Assembly (NCBI GenBank): GCA_015522385.1
Contig: WAMJ01000292.1
Coordinates: 1 to 64,000 of the forward strand
Source: Candidatus Heimdallarchaeota archaeon
Lineage (GTDB): Archaea > Asgardarchaeota > Heimdallarchaeia > Heimdallarchaeales > Kariarchaeaceae
Length of the DNA: 64,000 nt
Direction: 5' to 3'
Below the pieces are notes generated by a model. The model searched no databases and was not told the DNA's origin. It saw only the letters and a program-made list of their open reading frames with translations. A program made the translations under genes and the position numbers. Below, piece by piece: positions 15,112 through 27,700 of the stretch (positions are counted from its first letter, which is position 1; every line of letters starts with the position of its first letter).

Positions 15112-18100
15112 ATGATGAAAATCAATAAACGAATATCATACACATTTATGATCATCCTCCTATTTGGATTATCAGTCCTCGGAAATGCACAGGCATATTC
15201 TCGTGAGACTGAGAGTGTGGAACTTACACAGGAGCAAGTTTCTCACTACTACCAATTTGAGGAAGATTTTATCATAATATTTTATGATCAGTATGATAAA
15301 TTGTCGAATAACACGGCTATGTCGATCTTAGACTCAATTGGTCTAATGACTCCAAACATAGTCGCTCAACCGGTCAACAAGTTGAGAGACATAAATACCC
15401 TTCTTGATACAGGAATGTACAAGATTGCGATCTATGTCTTCCCAACCGATGACCAGTCGTTGATGACCCACCAAATTTACAAGGAGAGGAAGTACTCCTG
15501 GGACGAGGTCTCATCGAACATAAAGAAATATTCCGACATCTATCATATCTTTGGAACTGGGAATACAGCCCAGTTATTCGAGTCCCTCGGTGACTACGAT
15601 TCAACCCGAATATTCGGGTCTGGTGACGAGGTGATCGATGCACAACAGCTATATATTTACACCCTCTGGACTCTCGCAGATATTCTCGAGAAAGACATGG
15701 AAGGAAGATATGGTCTTCTTGGAAATGACGTTCGGATGGCAACACTTCAGTACTTTGCTGACAACTTTAATCAAATCGCAGCAACTTCGGTCTCCGCTTC
15801 GAACCCAATGGGCGTAGAGGCACCGGAAACCAAAGAAGCACGAGTAAACAAGTTCATGAATGACCATCCTGTTGAGATGAACCGTGCCAAGAGACCCGGA
15901 ATGATCTTCGATGAAGAGAAGCAGAGATACGTTGATGCAGAGACAGGCGAGGTAGCGACCAATTATGGAGTTGACATCTTCCCATCAGAAGCTTCTCTCG
16001 CATCTGACTTCATCCTCCAGTTCATTCCAGAAGAGACAGGCCTTAGAGGACCCATAGGAGGGATTCTTGATGGTCTGCTTGGTGAGCTTCTCAAGTTTGC
16101 TGGAGATCAAATCGGTCTGGACATGTCAGTCGTACAAAAGATTGTCGAGGGTATACAGGCGATTCCAGCATTAGTAGGTGCAATATCAGACCCTTCGGGT
16201 TCAAAGATCAAGGAACTTATTGATCAGGTCAGACCCATGCTACCTATATCAGAGGAATTCGACCCGTACATCGATCTATTAATTGACGCACTGTTCCTGT
16301 TAAGAGGTGATAGTAATGATATTACCTCATTCATATCGAGTGCGATTGGCCTCTTAGTACCAGAGTCTGTCGCAATTGATGGTACACCTCTGAAGGATAT
16401 ACTTGGCAGTGCTTTCTCAATTGGTACGGACATCTTTAACAAGATCCAAGATGGAGGCAGTGTTATTGACATCATCCTCTCTGTTCTAAACGAGAATATG
16501 CTCACCTCCATCATCGAGACATTGATGGCTGACAATACGGTCTTTGGACTATCTGCAAGTGAGGTTACTGATGCAATCAGCTACATCTCAAGTATGGTAG
16601 GTATGATTACAAACCTGATCACCAACTTTGATCTGAAAGAGCTGATTACAAACTATGGACCTGCTCTTCTTTCAGACCTTCTTGGCTCGAAGCTAGGACT
16701 TGACGATGACAAAGTTGAGATTATCATGACTGCAGTGTCCGGAGTTCTCGCTGCGACTGGTCTGATCGATGACGTTACCATTGAGGATGTCATGTTTGAT
16801 CTGTTTGAAAAAATTACTGGAATGGAGACAACAGCACTTCGGTCAAATGTAGATGCAGTCATGCTCTTGGTTTCCAATGCAGTTAACAGCGGATTAAACT
16901 CGGTCAGTGACTTCAAGAATTCACTTACTGATGCTCTCGCTATTCCAGGAATTCAGGGGACGCAATTCGAGACTGCAATCAAGGACCTACTAACCCTTAT
17001 TGTTGCAGTTTCCAGTACTGACTTCACTTCACCAGCTGGCTTAGGAGATTTAGGAACAGTTATTGTAGATCTCCTTGCGCAGTGGAATATCGTTTCTAGT
17101 TCAACTCAAGACACAGTGAAGAACATCATAAATACACTCTTGGCAGTTGTCAATTTCATCAAAAACCCACCAAATCTCAAAACAATTCTTGGTTCCTTCA
17201 TGAACCAGATTCCAGATTTGTCAACACTTTTGACAGAAGGCTTCAAACTCTTGGTAAATCTGGTGAAACCGGGAACATTCCCGCTGTTGTACGCCGCTCC
17301 ATCTCTTGCTCTTGCAGAAGGAGAAACCTCACCAATTCTATTGAACGGTGTGGCAGAGGACGCGATGAAGTACGGTGGGCAAGCAATATCGCTACTGTAC
17401 CAGCTCATTACCAAATCGAATGACAACGCTTTGGAGAATCTTATGATGACCCTCCTCCAAGGAGGAACCTTCATCCTCTCCAAAGTACTAGAGGTAGACC
17501 TGAATCCCTATGTTGAACTGCTCAAGGCAGTGTTCGGACAAGTTCTCGGAATTTCAGACAGCCCTCCATCACTGGAGGAGGTTCTGAATCTTATTATTCC
17601 ACTTGTTCCAGTAGCCTATCAAGATGTTGCTAGGCAGATAATTCCATTTGTCCTAGCGATAAGGGATGTGTTCACAGGTGGATTCAGGACTTTATTCAGC
17701 AAACTTTCAGAGATGCTTGCTGGTCTAATTACAGACTTGGTGAACAAACTCACGGGAGACCTCCTTAAGATTCTTGAAGACCAAAAATTCGATCTTCTGG
17801 ACATAAAGATCCCGCTTGCTATAGGACCATTCTCCTTATTCACAATCAGGTTATATCTTTCCGTTGGACTCAACCTAGAGTTCAATGTGGATAAACTTCT
17901 GAGTATAATTTTTGATGTGGTCTTTAGTGGTGCGACATTCTTCAAAGACATGTCCGCAGGAGATATCTTGCGAGAGGCATTATCTTTCGTCAATATTGCA
18001 CCAGTACTTGAAGCAGGCTTCGCCCTTGAAGATTTCGGTTCAGGAGAGCAGTCCCTGATAACGTACCTTCTAGAAGCATTCGGATTACAACTTGAGATCT

Positions 18101-21100
18101 CAGGAGAGGGATGGTTCAAGCTACTTCTTTTCTCCTTCCAGAACGGGGTATTCAGCACAGATAACTTCTTCAAAGTTATCGAGTGGGGATTCAAGTTCAC
18201 CATAACTATATCTAGAACCTTCACACTTCTTGACTTCATCACAGGAGGAGTAGGAGGAGGTCTTAATGCTATTGGGAAATACATAGGATTAGACGCGATA
18301 AGTATTACGATATCATTTACACTAGCAATAGAGGTCATAAAACGTGCGGCAACGGCAAATGCGCCAGAAACAGGAACGATGACGATTTCGTTCACCATTG
18401 GCTTCACGGTCTCTCTAGGAATAGATATACTCATTGCAGAGCTGAAGTTGACAGGGACATTAGAAATAACCCTGACTCTACTCCAAGATCTCATTTCACC
18501 AGGACCGCTACGTGTCTTCGTCGCAATTCAACTGACGATAACCGTGACAATCGGTTTCCTCTTCTGGGATTGGGACTTTGACTTCAAATGGTCCCCGAGT
18601 GGATATGCTCCACCTCTAGGGAAAGAGTTAACAGCTGGATCGCCACAAGAAGCAGCAGATGAAGGTGCAATAGGACTCGACTCGGACGAGGATGGCCTTG
18701 GTGATGAGTACGAGAAGTCAACCCCTGGATTGAAGTGGGATGACCCTGACTCAGATGGAGACGGTCTTGATGACAAATTCGAGACTCAGACCCTGAAGAC
18801 CGATCCCGCAAATCCAGATTCTGACGGAGATGGATTGGACGATAAGACCGAGTATGACATGAAGACAGACCCTCTGAATCCAGACAGTGATTTCGATCAG
18901 CTAACGGATTACGAGGAGGCAGCTATCTACGGTACGGATCCATTTGTCGCAGATACCGACGAGGATGGATTGACCGACTACTATGAGGTCAACCATGTCT
19001 ATAACATGACTGGGATCACGCCAACGGTCTCTCAAATCATGATCGGTGGGGTACCCTATGATGACAGAACGGATCCTCTAAATCCCGATACAGATGGAGA
19101 TGGCCTCCTTGACGGTCAGGAGGGCACATCTGGGATCTACTACGGACCAGAGTTGTACAATCTAAGCAAGAACAACGACGATCCAGATGCAGAGCAGATT
19201 AACTACACACCTGATCCAGCACTCATCTTCAATGGAGGATACACCCATCCTCTAGACGCGGATACTGACGACGACTCGTACTGGCAGACATATGACGGTA
19301 AGATCGCTCCAATGGCAGATCCATTCCTCATGGACATGAGCGATTATGTCGAGGTCTACGGACAGTGGGTAACCTACATTGACACTGAAACCGGTGAGCC
19401 ATTGCCTCCAGAGTTGGTGAGAACCAATCCTACGAACCCGGACAGTGATGGTGATACAGGAGTAACACCCGAGCAGAGAGAGAATCCTCCATTCGGGTTC
19501 TTCCTCAATTCGGACGGATATGAACTGTCCAGAAACCCACCAACAGATCCACTCAATGGAGACACTGATGGAGACGGACTTATTGACGGACTTGAAGGAA
19601 TGCTTAGACCAGACTCCAACCACACGTGGGGGCTTAACCCAGATACTGATGGGGATGGTCTGGGTGACCTCCAAGAGTTCGAGCTAGGGACTGATCCCAG
19701 ATCTGTTGATACAGATCGAGATGGTGTTTCAGACGGTGATGAGTACTTCAAGTATGGAACCAACCCATTCCTCCCTGACACAGATCTTGACGGTCTTGAG
19801 GACGGAGAGGAGCTCTTCATCTACCACTCCAACCCATTCTCTAGGGACACTGATGGTGATGGTCTGCTCGATTACGACGAGGTATGGAAGTACTTCTCCA
19901 AACCTGCAGACGAAGATTCGGACAATGATTTCCTGACAGACTATGAGGAGATCATGATCTATTACACAGATCCGTTCAACGAGGATACAGACGGGGATTT
20001 AATCCTCGATGGAGACGAGGTTATGGGTCTGCCCTATGAGTTCAACGGGTCGACCTACCTGATCTTCACAGATCCTCTAAAATGGGATACAGACGGGGAT
20101 TCCCTACTGACATTAGATCAGAACGGAGAGATCTCACAGTCTATGAGTGATTATGACGAATGGTTACTCGGAACCGATCCCACACGGAGTGATACAGATC
20201 TAGACGGAATTGCTGACGGATGGGAGATGTGGCTCGGGAAAGGACTAATTCCCACACTGGAAGCCATGGATCTTGACCCCCTGTCTTCGGATACAGACGG
20301 AGATGGTATGCTGGACGGTCAGGAACTGGTTATTGCCAACATATCCACAGCCCTGAATCCATATATCGCGTTCTATGTCATTCAGCCGTACAATACGTCT
20401 CCGGTTAAGGTCGATACCGACGGTGACTTCCTTAATGACACGCTGGAGTTGCTGATCGGGTCAGATCCAACCATTCCAGATACCGATAATGATACATTGA
20501 CGGACTTCGAAGAATGGGCCGTCTATGGAACTCTTGTCTACAAGAATGACACAGACGGCGACGGGTTGTTAGACCAATGGGAGATTAATGGATTCACACC
20601 GTATAATGTTACAAATGGTACGATGAGTGACAACACGCTCATGAAGACCGATCCATTGGACAGTGACACAGACGATGACTTACTCCCAGATGGGGCAGAG
20701 CTCATGTTCTACAGTCTTAGTCCTCTCGATGATGATGTGGATAATTCAGGAATTATCGACGGAATGGAGATAGATACTGATGGAGATGGTCTCATGGATG
20801 GTGAAGAGTATTATGTCTACCGAACGGTAGAAGCAGGTACGACAGATAATGCCATCCAAGACCCAGACTCCGACAAGGACGGTCTATTCGACGGATTGGA
20901 GGTGTACGAGACTGACACAGATCCAGCCCTCTTCGATACAGACAACGATACGTATTCCGACGGACTAGAGATCTATTGTGGCACCAATCCCAGAGATAAT
21001 ACCTCTGCTGCAGAGATTGGAGCATGCTTCGAAGGCCTTGCTCGTCTAGCGGTGATTAGCCCACTACCCTACAATGTCTACAAGACGAATGCCATACCAA

Positions 21101-21780
21101 CGCTTGTCTATGACAGTACAGGTAACGCAACCGTGATGGAATACAGGTATAAATCAACAAATGAGAACGCAAGCTGGAGCTTAACTCAGTCCATGAGTGA
21201 ACTACCCAGCAAACCAGGGTACTGGTCTGGACCAAACCTGATCCTACCTCCCACCAACGACTCTTACGTAATGGAGATTACAGCAGTAATTGATGGCGAG
21301 ACCAAGACTCGAACGATCTACTTCGAGGTGGACGCTCGTGTCGGACAGCTAGAGATCGAGACTCCGAAGGACAGGATTACCTACAACTTCGGAGAGTTTG
21401 ATGATCCAAAACTACCAGTTAGGGTGATCGGATCACTCGATATCTCGAATATGTGGTTCAGGATATACACAGAAAATGGTTCGTTGTTCATGGACAACAC
21501 CACAATACCCTTTGACACCCAGTTCAATGTCTTCCTCTATCAGGATGTCTCCTTCCCCAAGATCAGGGGAGTGACTGAATACACCATAGAAGTGTATGCC
21601 CAGTCTACATCAGGAGATATCTTCGCTGTAGGTAGTACATTTGCAATTGGGTACCCAACTCTCGTTCAGAACCTCGTCACCGTAGGTGCACCTGTTGCAG
21701 TAGGAACAGGAGCAGTAGTTGCGATCACCTACGGTGTCAAGAATGGATTCAAGAATCCGTTCAAGAAGGAGGAGTACTAG
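15112..21780 (+). CDS. Giant secreted, membrane-anchored protein with DxDxDG (thrombospondin type 3-like) repeats
   Basis: About 2222 aa. It begins with a signal peptide (basic start, hydrophobic core, probable cleavage after NAQA). A mixed N-terminal domain (about 30-290) is followed by a long array of amphipathic Leu/Ile-rich helices (about 300-830), then a region of alternating hydrophobic beta strands (about 840-1150). Next come about 26 acidic repeats of the form D-(S/T)-D-x-D-G-L-x-D-x-x-E (about 1190-1960), which in thrombospondin-type proteins bind calcium, then Ig-like beta domains. The protein ends with a membrane helix (about 2190-2210) and a basic tail. A GTG at 15082 is an alternative start. 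It is the first gene of a probable two-gene operon. It probably acts as a cell-surface structure, adhesin or stalk; no enzyme motif is seen. Confidence 0.85.
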   Translation: MMKINKRISYTFMIILLFGLSVLGNAQAYSRETESVELTQEQVSHYYQFEEDFIIIFYDQYDKLSNNTAMSILDSIGLMTPNIVAQPVNKLRDINTLLDTGMYKIAIYVFPTDDQSLMTHQIYKERKYSWDEVSSNIKKYSDIYHIFGTGNTAQLFESLGDYDSTRIFGSGDEVIDAQQLYIYTLWTLADILEKDMEGRYGLLGNDVRMATLQYFADNFNQIAATSVSASNPMGVEAPETKEARVNKFMNDHPVEMNRAKRPGMIFDEEKQRYVDAETGEVATNYGVDIFPSEASLASDFILQFIPEETGLRGPIGGILDGLLGELLKFAGDQIGLDMSVVQKIVEGIQAIPALVGAISDPSGSKIKELIDQVRPMLPISEEFDPYIDLLIDALFLLRGDSNDITSFISSAIGLLVPESVAIDGTPLKDILGSAFSIGTDIFNKIQDGGSVIDIILSVLNENMLTSIIETLMADNTVFGLSASEVTDAISYISSMVGMITNLITNFDLKELITNYGPALLSDLLGSKLGLDDDKVEIIMTAVSGVLAATGLIDDVTIEDVMFDLFEKITGMETTALRSNVDAVMLLVSNAVNSGLNSVSDFKNSLTDALAIPGIQGTQFETAIKDLLTLIVAVSSTDFTSPAGLGDLGTVIVDLLAQWNIVSSSTQDTVKNIINTLLAVVNFIKNPPNLKTILGSFMNQIPDLSTLLTEGFKLLVNLVKPGTFPLLYAAPSLALAEGETSPILLNGVAEDAMKYGGQAISLLYQLITKSNDNALENLMMTLLQGGTFILSKVLEVDLNPYVELLKAVFGQVLGISDSPPSLEEVLNLIIPLVPVAYQDVARQIIPFVLAIRDVFTGGFRTLFSKLSEMLAGLITDLVNKLTGDLLKILEDQKFDLLDIKIPLAIGPFSLFTIRLYLSVGLNLEFNVDKLLSIIFDVVFSGATFFKDMSAGDILREALSFVNIAPVLEAGFALEDFGSGEQSLITYLLEAFGLQLEISGEGWFKLLLFSFQNGVFSTDNFFKVIEWGFKFTITISRTFTLLDFITGGVGGGLNAIGKYIGLDAISITISFTLAIEVIKRAATANAPETGTMTISFTIGFTVSLGIDILIAELKLTGTLEITLTLLQDLISPGPLRVFVAIQLTITVTIGFLFWDWDFDFKWSPSGYAPPLGKELTAGSPQEAADEGAIGLDSDEDGLGDEYEKSTPGLKWDDPDSDGDGLDDKFETQTLKTDPANPDSDGDGLDDKTEYDMKTDPLNPDSDFDQLTDYEEAAIYGTDPFVADTDEDGLTDYYEVNHVYNMTGITPTVSQIMIGGVPYDDRTDPLNPDTDGDGLLDGQEGTSGIYYGPELYNLSKNNDDPDAEQINYTPDPALIFNGGYTHPLDADTDDDSYWQTYDGKIAPMADPFLMDMSDYVEVYGQWVTYIDTETGEPLPPELVRTNPTNPDSDGDTGVTPEQRENPPFGFFLNSDGYELSRNPPTDPLNGDTDGDGLIDGLEGMLRPDSNHTWGLNPDTDGDGLGDLQEFELGTDPRSVDTDRDGVSDGDEYFKYGTNPFLPDTDLDGLEDGEELFIYHSNPFSRDTDGDGLLDYDEVWKYFSKPADEDSDNDFLTDYEEIMIYYTDPFNEDTDGDLILDGDEVMGLPYEFNGSTYLIFTDPLKWDTDGDSLLTLDQNGEISQSMSDYDEWLLGTDPTRSDTDLDGIADGWEMWLGKGLIPTLEAMDLDPLSSDTDGDGMLDGQELVIANISTALNPYIAFYVIQPYNTSPVKVDTDGDFLNDTLELLIGSDPTIPDTDNDTLTDFEEWAVYGTLVYKNDTDGDGLLDQWEINGFTPYNVTNGTMSDNTLMKTDPLDSDTDDDLLPDGAELMFYSLSPLDDDVDNSGIIDGMEIDTDGDGLMDGEEYYVYRTVEAGTTDNAIQDPDSDKDGLFDGLEVYETDTDPALFDTDNDTYSDGLEIYCGTNPRDNTSAAEIGACFEGLARLAVISPLPYNVYKTNAIPTLVYDSTGNATVMEYRYKSTNENASWSLTQSMSELPSKPGYWSGPNLILPPTNDSYVMEITAVIDGETKTRTIYFEVDARVGQLEIETPKDRITYNFGEFDDPKLPVRVIGSLDISNMWFRIYTENGSLFMDNTTIPFDTQFNVFLYQDVSFPKIRGVTEYTIEVYAQSTSGDIFAVGSTFAIGYPTLVQNLVTVGAPVAVGTGAVVAITYGVKNGFKNPFKKEEY
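18676..20990 (+). repeat. Tandem calcium-binding-type DxDxDG repeat region
   Basis: About 26 imperfect coding repeats in the giant protein, each with an acidic loop such as DTDGDGL followed by x-D-x-x-E. Many carry the phrase TDP or TNP about eight residues later, as in thrombospondin type 3 repeats. At DNA level the units are irregular in length (roughly 50-120 bp) and share variants of GATACAGATGGAGATGG. This is a protein repeat, not a CRISPR array. Confidence 0.85.
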
Positions 21781-21782
21781 AG

Positions 21783-24700
21783 GTGAGGATTATGATTAGG
21801 CAGAACAAAATGAAAAGTTTCCTTAGCCTTGTTGTCATGATGCTGTTCATATTCAGTAGCATGTCACTGGCTTCAGGTCTCAATGCAGGTCAGCCAACTA
21901 ATCCCGAGATCACCACAGACCGGTTTGAGTCACAAGACCATGATAATGGTATTGCCACAAATCCAGGATCAGTGAGCAATGACGGTAAGTATTCGGAAGA
22001 TACTAACGTCGGTGAATTTTTGGGAGATAATGACCAAGAGTATACAAAGAGATGGGATCCTTGGCTGACTAAAGCTGGGATTAATGCCATCGCAACGACT
22101 GAGGACGGGGACATGATGGCCCTTGCATCAGGATACCTCTACGACGATCAGATCCACCTCTATAGATGGAACTACGATACCGATCAATACGATCTAGTCT
22201 CTGAAGTCGGAGGAGGAGTGTTCAAATCAGATGTGACCAGTCTTGCATTTGCAGACACAGACTACAACAATCTGACTGAGATCATCGCAGGGAGTGAGGA
22301 TGGATACCTCTACGTCTTTGAGCAGAGGCATCTGTACGATCCCTACACCAACACAGAGAATATGTTCGATCTTGTCTGGAAATCACCCAGACTGGGGAGG
22401 ATTTTCTCGGTGATTGTGGATGACACAGATAGGGACTACAGACAGGATATCATCGTCGGAACAGGCGATACAGTCAGATGGTACGAGTACGATACACACG
22501 GAAGTTACCCATTCGGTGAGGATCACTGGATTGAGTTCAAGGAGGTCTTCTCCTATAAGATGCCTTCACAAGTAACTGCTCTGGCCATTACTGATCTTGA
22601 GTACAACGGTCTGAAAGAGGTCGCTGTTGGAATGAGAAGCGGAGAGATTCAGCTTCTTGAAAACAATGGGACAAACCTCTGGATCAATGGGTATCCCTAC
22701 CCAATTGCTCAGGATAACAGCTACAGGTCTATCTGGTCAAATGGAAATCTCATACAGAGAGACATCTCCGATATGAGTGGAGGTGACATAGATGGAGATG
22801 GCCAAATTGAACTGGTTATCGCAGTCCAAGGTACAGGCGCATTTGTCCTCGATGAAGTTGGAGGTGAGATTGCTCACTACAGGCTCCAAAGACCATTCGA
22901 GCCGTGGGAGTCTAATCCTAAGGAGATCTACCCACTGGATTACTATGCGGATGCTATGCTCAATTCCAGTTCACTGTTCAATGGCACACTGGTCTCTAAT
23001 CCTAATGTGTGGTATAACAACAACACAGTATCAGGGAAATATGGTGAACCACTGAACTACAGTGTGACCAACTTCATGGTCTACCCCTACACGAGTGCCT
23101 CTGTTATGAAGCCCGATGGTAATGTAACTGTATTCGATGCTACAAACAGTGATGCATGGGCAATCTATGATATGGGGAATGACGAGGAAGGAGCTGGAAA
23201 TGGTGTTCCTTCACTCTGGGATCTACAGGTAGCGACAACCAGTGCTACCAATGCTAAGCTCAGCGTGTCCATTTCTGCCGATGGTGATGAATGGTACGAT
23301 GTAAACGCCACATACGTGAGTTACAATTCCCTCACAAAGTCGTTCGAGATTGAGGTCGATCCTACACTGGCAGTGATGTCCTCGCTGTTTTACAGGTACC
23401 TCAAGCTGAACCTCACTCAAGGAGAGATGAAGGTGGACTACATCTACACACCATACATCAACAATCCGATCTATGATGCCCTCTCAGTTGAGGTTGGACC
23501 TCTCATCTTTGAGGGAGACAGCAATCCTACAACTGTAGGTTTCATCGCAACAATTGACGGATCAATCCTTGCTGTTGGATGGAATACAACCACAAGTACC
23601 TACGAGATCATGTGGGATAGCTGGACAGCAGAGAGGTACAAACTTGGAACCAATGTCTTCGACCTAGAAATGGTTAGACAGAAGACAAGGTTCCCTGCGT
23701 GGATGGACTACGGATCGCAGACATTCACCCTGGATCTAAGTTCTGCTACTCTTCCAGATGGTGGTATGATGATGTCATACACTGCTGAGAACTTCTATAA
23801 CTATAGGAACGAAAGGAGTACAGAGTTCATCGTCAGCAGCTCATATGGAAACATGTTTGTCTACAAACAGGATTCCCCCTACACTGCACCAGTCTACGAT
23901 CCAGATCTCACAAATATGCTGTTTGGTGTATCCGACTCCATATCACTTCAGACCTTTATGTCAATAAAGAGATCACAAGGTGTAGATTACTTCACAGCGT
24001 CTTTGATCCCAATTGAGACAAGGTTCGCCAGCGAGTTCACTAAGGATGGTGTACAGGCAGGTGTCAATACCTACATCGATCCAGTTCTCAATGGATATTG
24101 GTTATTTGTAGGTAGCTGGGACGGATATGTTGCTGCATATGATACTGGCTCAATCTCAGTCACTCCGTACATCAATGATATTTCAGTCTGGTACTTAACC
24201 CAATCACCAAGTGACTATGGTGCTGTTGCATCGAATTGTGAAGGGTTCAGCTTCCCTGAATGTGCATATTTCTCTCCACTCGTCAACTTAACCTCTGGGA
24301 TTCAGTCTCTGACGAATATGGAACTCACAGGAGTGATGGATGGAGTCTTCAGGGAGTCCTCATGGGCACCTAAAGTATCCAGTGCGGACTTCATCGGCAG
24401 CGAGTATCAAGATTTAGTCATGACTAACGGGAAAGTACACCTCCTTGAGACCGTGCTTTCGCAAAATACTGAGAAGGTAGAACCTGAGAATTGGGTGAAC
24501 CCAGCAGATGACTTCAAGAACTATTTGGGCATAGATCAATCAAAGATAGTCTACACACCTCCTAAACAAGAACTGAAGTATGTCAATTTTCAGGCTGCGA
24601 TTAACACAGAGTTCAGCCAGTACAATTTTGTGTACAAAAGCGATTACTTCAAGGAGATCAATGAAGATTCCAAAGGAAGGAAGTGGACGAATGCTCAACC

Positions 24701-27700
24701 AATTGATTTCGACAACGACGGAGACTTCGATCTCATCCTCGGATTTGCGAGGTACCAAGTAGATATTTTTGGTATTGACAAGAAGACGTTTGGTGTCACC
24801 TACTGGGAGAATCAGGGTACTTCCGAAGAGCCCAAGTGGGTTGAGCAGAAGAAGGCGATGAACAACAACCAAATTGGTTCTAACTTCCAGAACGAGCGTT
24901 GGACCGAACCGGTTCTAAGTTTCAACACCTACAGCTTCCCAGATGGAGTGATATTTGATCCTAAACTTGGATACCACCCTCTGTACAAGACGGATCTTCC
25001 AGATGTCATGTACATGTTCAAGACGAACGATGGCACTGACTTCTACCAAGGAATACTCCGAGGGTTCTACGCGGACTACAACGCGAGAACATCCCTATTA
25101 GCTGCAACCTACCCCGAGGCCAAGAGGTTGGACATTAATCTGTTCAACAATGGTCAGACGGGTCTGGACAGGAAGGTAAACTACGGGTATCATATCTTTG
25201 AGACTTGGAGTAATGAACAGGAGCTAAACGGTTGGACTATGTCGATGGACTCCGCTGACCTTGATGGTGACGGGAAGAACGAGATAATCGTAGGTGATTT
25301 TAACAACAACGCCTACGTCTTCGAGCATCTCAACAACAACACCTTCAAGCGTGCATACAAGACTTTCGACCTCAACAGGACGACACTGACAGATAAGAGT
25401 CCCTACGCGTATGAGCAGTTTGGTGGTATTTCTGGTACCTTCTATAGAACGGTGTTCGAACACGCACAGTACCTCATCGCAGGATTTGATCTGAATCAGA
25501 ACGGACAGAATGAGTTCGTGGTTGCAACTGGAAGCCAGATTTACATCTTCGAGAGTGTCAGGACATCAGTCAACAGGATCAGGGATGACACCTACCAGTT
25601 GATCAGAATATTCGACCTCTACGATTCCAGAGCACTTACTCAGATGACCCAAGAGGACATAGTCATTACAGCTCTTACATGGGGTAATGACATCACGAGG
25701 AACGGAAAGATGGAGCTGATTGTAGCAGTTACAAACGCCCTTCTCGTCTTAGAAGTTGATACCGCACCCTATGCCTATGAGTACAGTATGAATGGTATAG
25801 ATCCCTTCACGTCAAGCCTGTTCACTGCTGAGGAGATCTTTTTCGGTGACACCTACGACCTAAAAGGTAAGTACGACGTCCCAGGGAACTTCATCCTTAA
25901 CCCTGACTATATCATTAGCACGATTATCGTCGATGACTTTGACAGGGATGGCAGGTTGGATCTGATCTATGCAGGAACAGATACATCAAGTGCCAGACCT
26001 ATATGGAGCGGTTTCATCACCGGTCTAGAATGGGACGGTTCTGCATTCGTATCTGGTTTCGATAGTGAAATGTTCGCGGACACTGTAGAGTACAACCCGA
26101 TCAATGACCTTGCGGTTATGGACGCGGACTACGATGAACTCTTCGAGCTTGTCATCGGGCATAGCTACGGAGTGGACATTTACGAGTTCACGGACACCGA
26201 TACTGCAGTATTGCGGGATGTTATAACCAGTAGCCCTCACTACATGCTTCCAAGAAGATCTTACTTTACGCCACCTGCTAGTGCAAATGGCTTCAGGATA
26301 GTATCGAGATTCAAGGATGTCATCAGACTTGACAGTAGACCAATTGCAGACGGTTTTGGTCCAAACAATACCATCTTCATGGCTTATGCCAACTGGGATC
26401 AAGGTGGAACAATAGTGACCAACCGGTACAACAAGGTGTCATTCGCAAGCTCACAGGATGATGGAAACACTTGGAGGAACTTACCTGGGCTCGATCTTAA
26501 CGTGGATGGAAGTACCTACTACTACAGTGTGGACAAGCTATCCATGGCTGAGACCGCCGATGGAAGTATCTGGCTGGCAATTACCCTCAGATACAACACA
26601 CCAACGGAATCGTATTCAGGATTCCAGTTCTGGAGACTCCCTATAAAATCCACATCATGGACCATGGAGTATTCCTTCACAGCTTCTGGACAAACCTATG
26701 GACTGAATGAACCGAATCCAAAAGTCGTAAGCATTGCCAATGATCCGACCTCATCATCGAGTATCTGGGCAGCGTTTACATGGGGTAATAGTGCATGGAT
26801 CCAGACGTACAAGATCACAACTGCAGGATTAGTATCAAGTAGCGGACTGGACATGTTCTGGGCAGATAACAATGCAACAGACCCCGGAAACTACTCTATC
26901 TACGACCTTGACATGGAGTACTTCGCCTATGAGGATGGAGCCTATAGATTTGGGATGGCCATGTCTGGATATATCAACGCTGAGAGACTGTCTCTCGATA
27001 CAGACATCTTCTATGCCAACGGGTTCTTCAACTCAACCACCTCAAAATTGGAGTTCGAGAGGCCACAGAGAACTTTCGCCTCGGGTATCGGAGCGTACTA
27101 TCCTTCACTTATCAGAGAGAGGGATACGGACAACTTGCTCATCACCTTTGAGCAACCTACACTCAGGGCATATGGAGGACTCTTCGCGGTCTGGTCGAAC
27201 ACTGGCGGAAGGGAGTGGAACGGCCCCTACGACATGTCGCATCCACTTGGATTTGATCTGGAGATCTGGAAGGCATTCCCGTCACCATCTGGTGAGACGT
27301 ACAGGGTAGGGACATCCTTTGGAGGATATTTCCTTAGGGGATTCAAGCCCCAATCACCCGTCCTTGTACCCGGAATGAACCGAGGATTCACCATGACATA
27401 TTCTGTCAAGATCCAACTGGAAAGTCCGATTAAGTACTCACTGTGCAATGTCGGTCAGAACCATTTCGCAGAGAAGTCAAGCCAAATAGCAAGCTCACTC
27501 CAGACATGTAACCTCGAGTTGAACTTCTTAGCAAATGCTTTCAATCCATGGAGCAACTGGAGTTGGTACGATGTTGGAAAGGTCACTGACATAGCTGTTG
27601 GAGACTCCGACGGTGACTACAGGCAAGAGATACTCGTTGCTAGTGGTAAGAATGCTCATCTCTTCGAGTTTGAGAGTAACACCGCTACTGAGATCAACTA

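Noticed and set aside
17619..18494. A 291-codon open frame on the minus strand inside the first giant gene
   Set aside because: It lies antisense to a long, clearly coding frame with recognisable protein features, has no start signals, and its translation is Ser/Arg/Lys-rich shadow sequence.
18676..20990. A repeat-rich stretch that could be mistaken for a CRISPR or tandem DNA array
   Set aside because: The repeats are imperfect, of variable spacing, in frame, and encode DxDxDG protein repeats.
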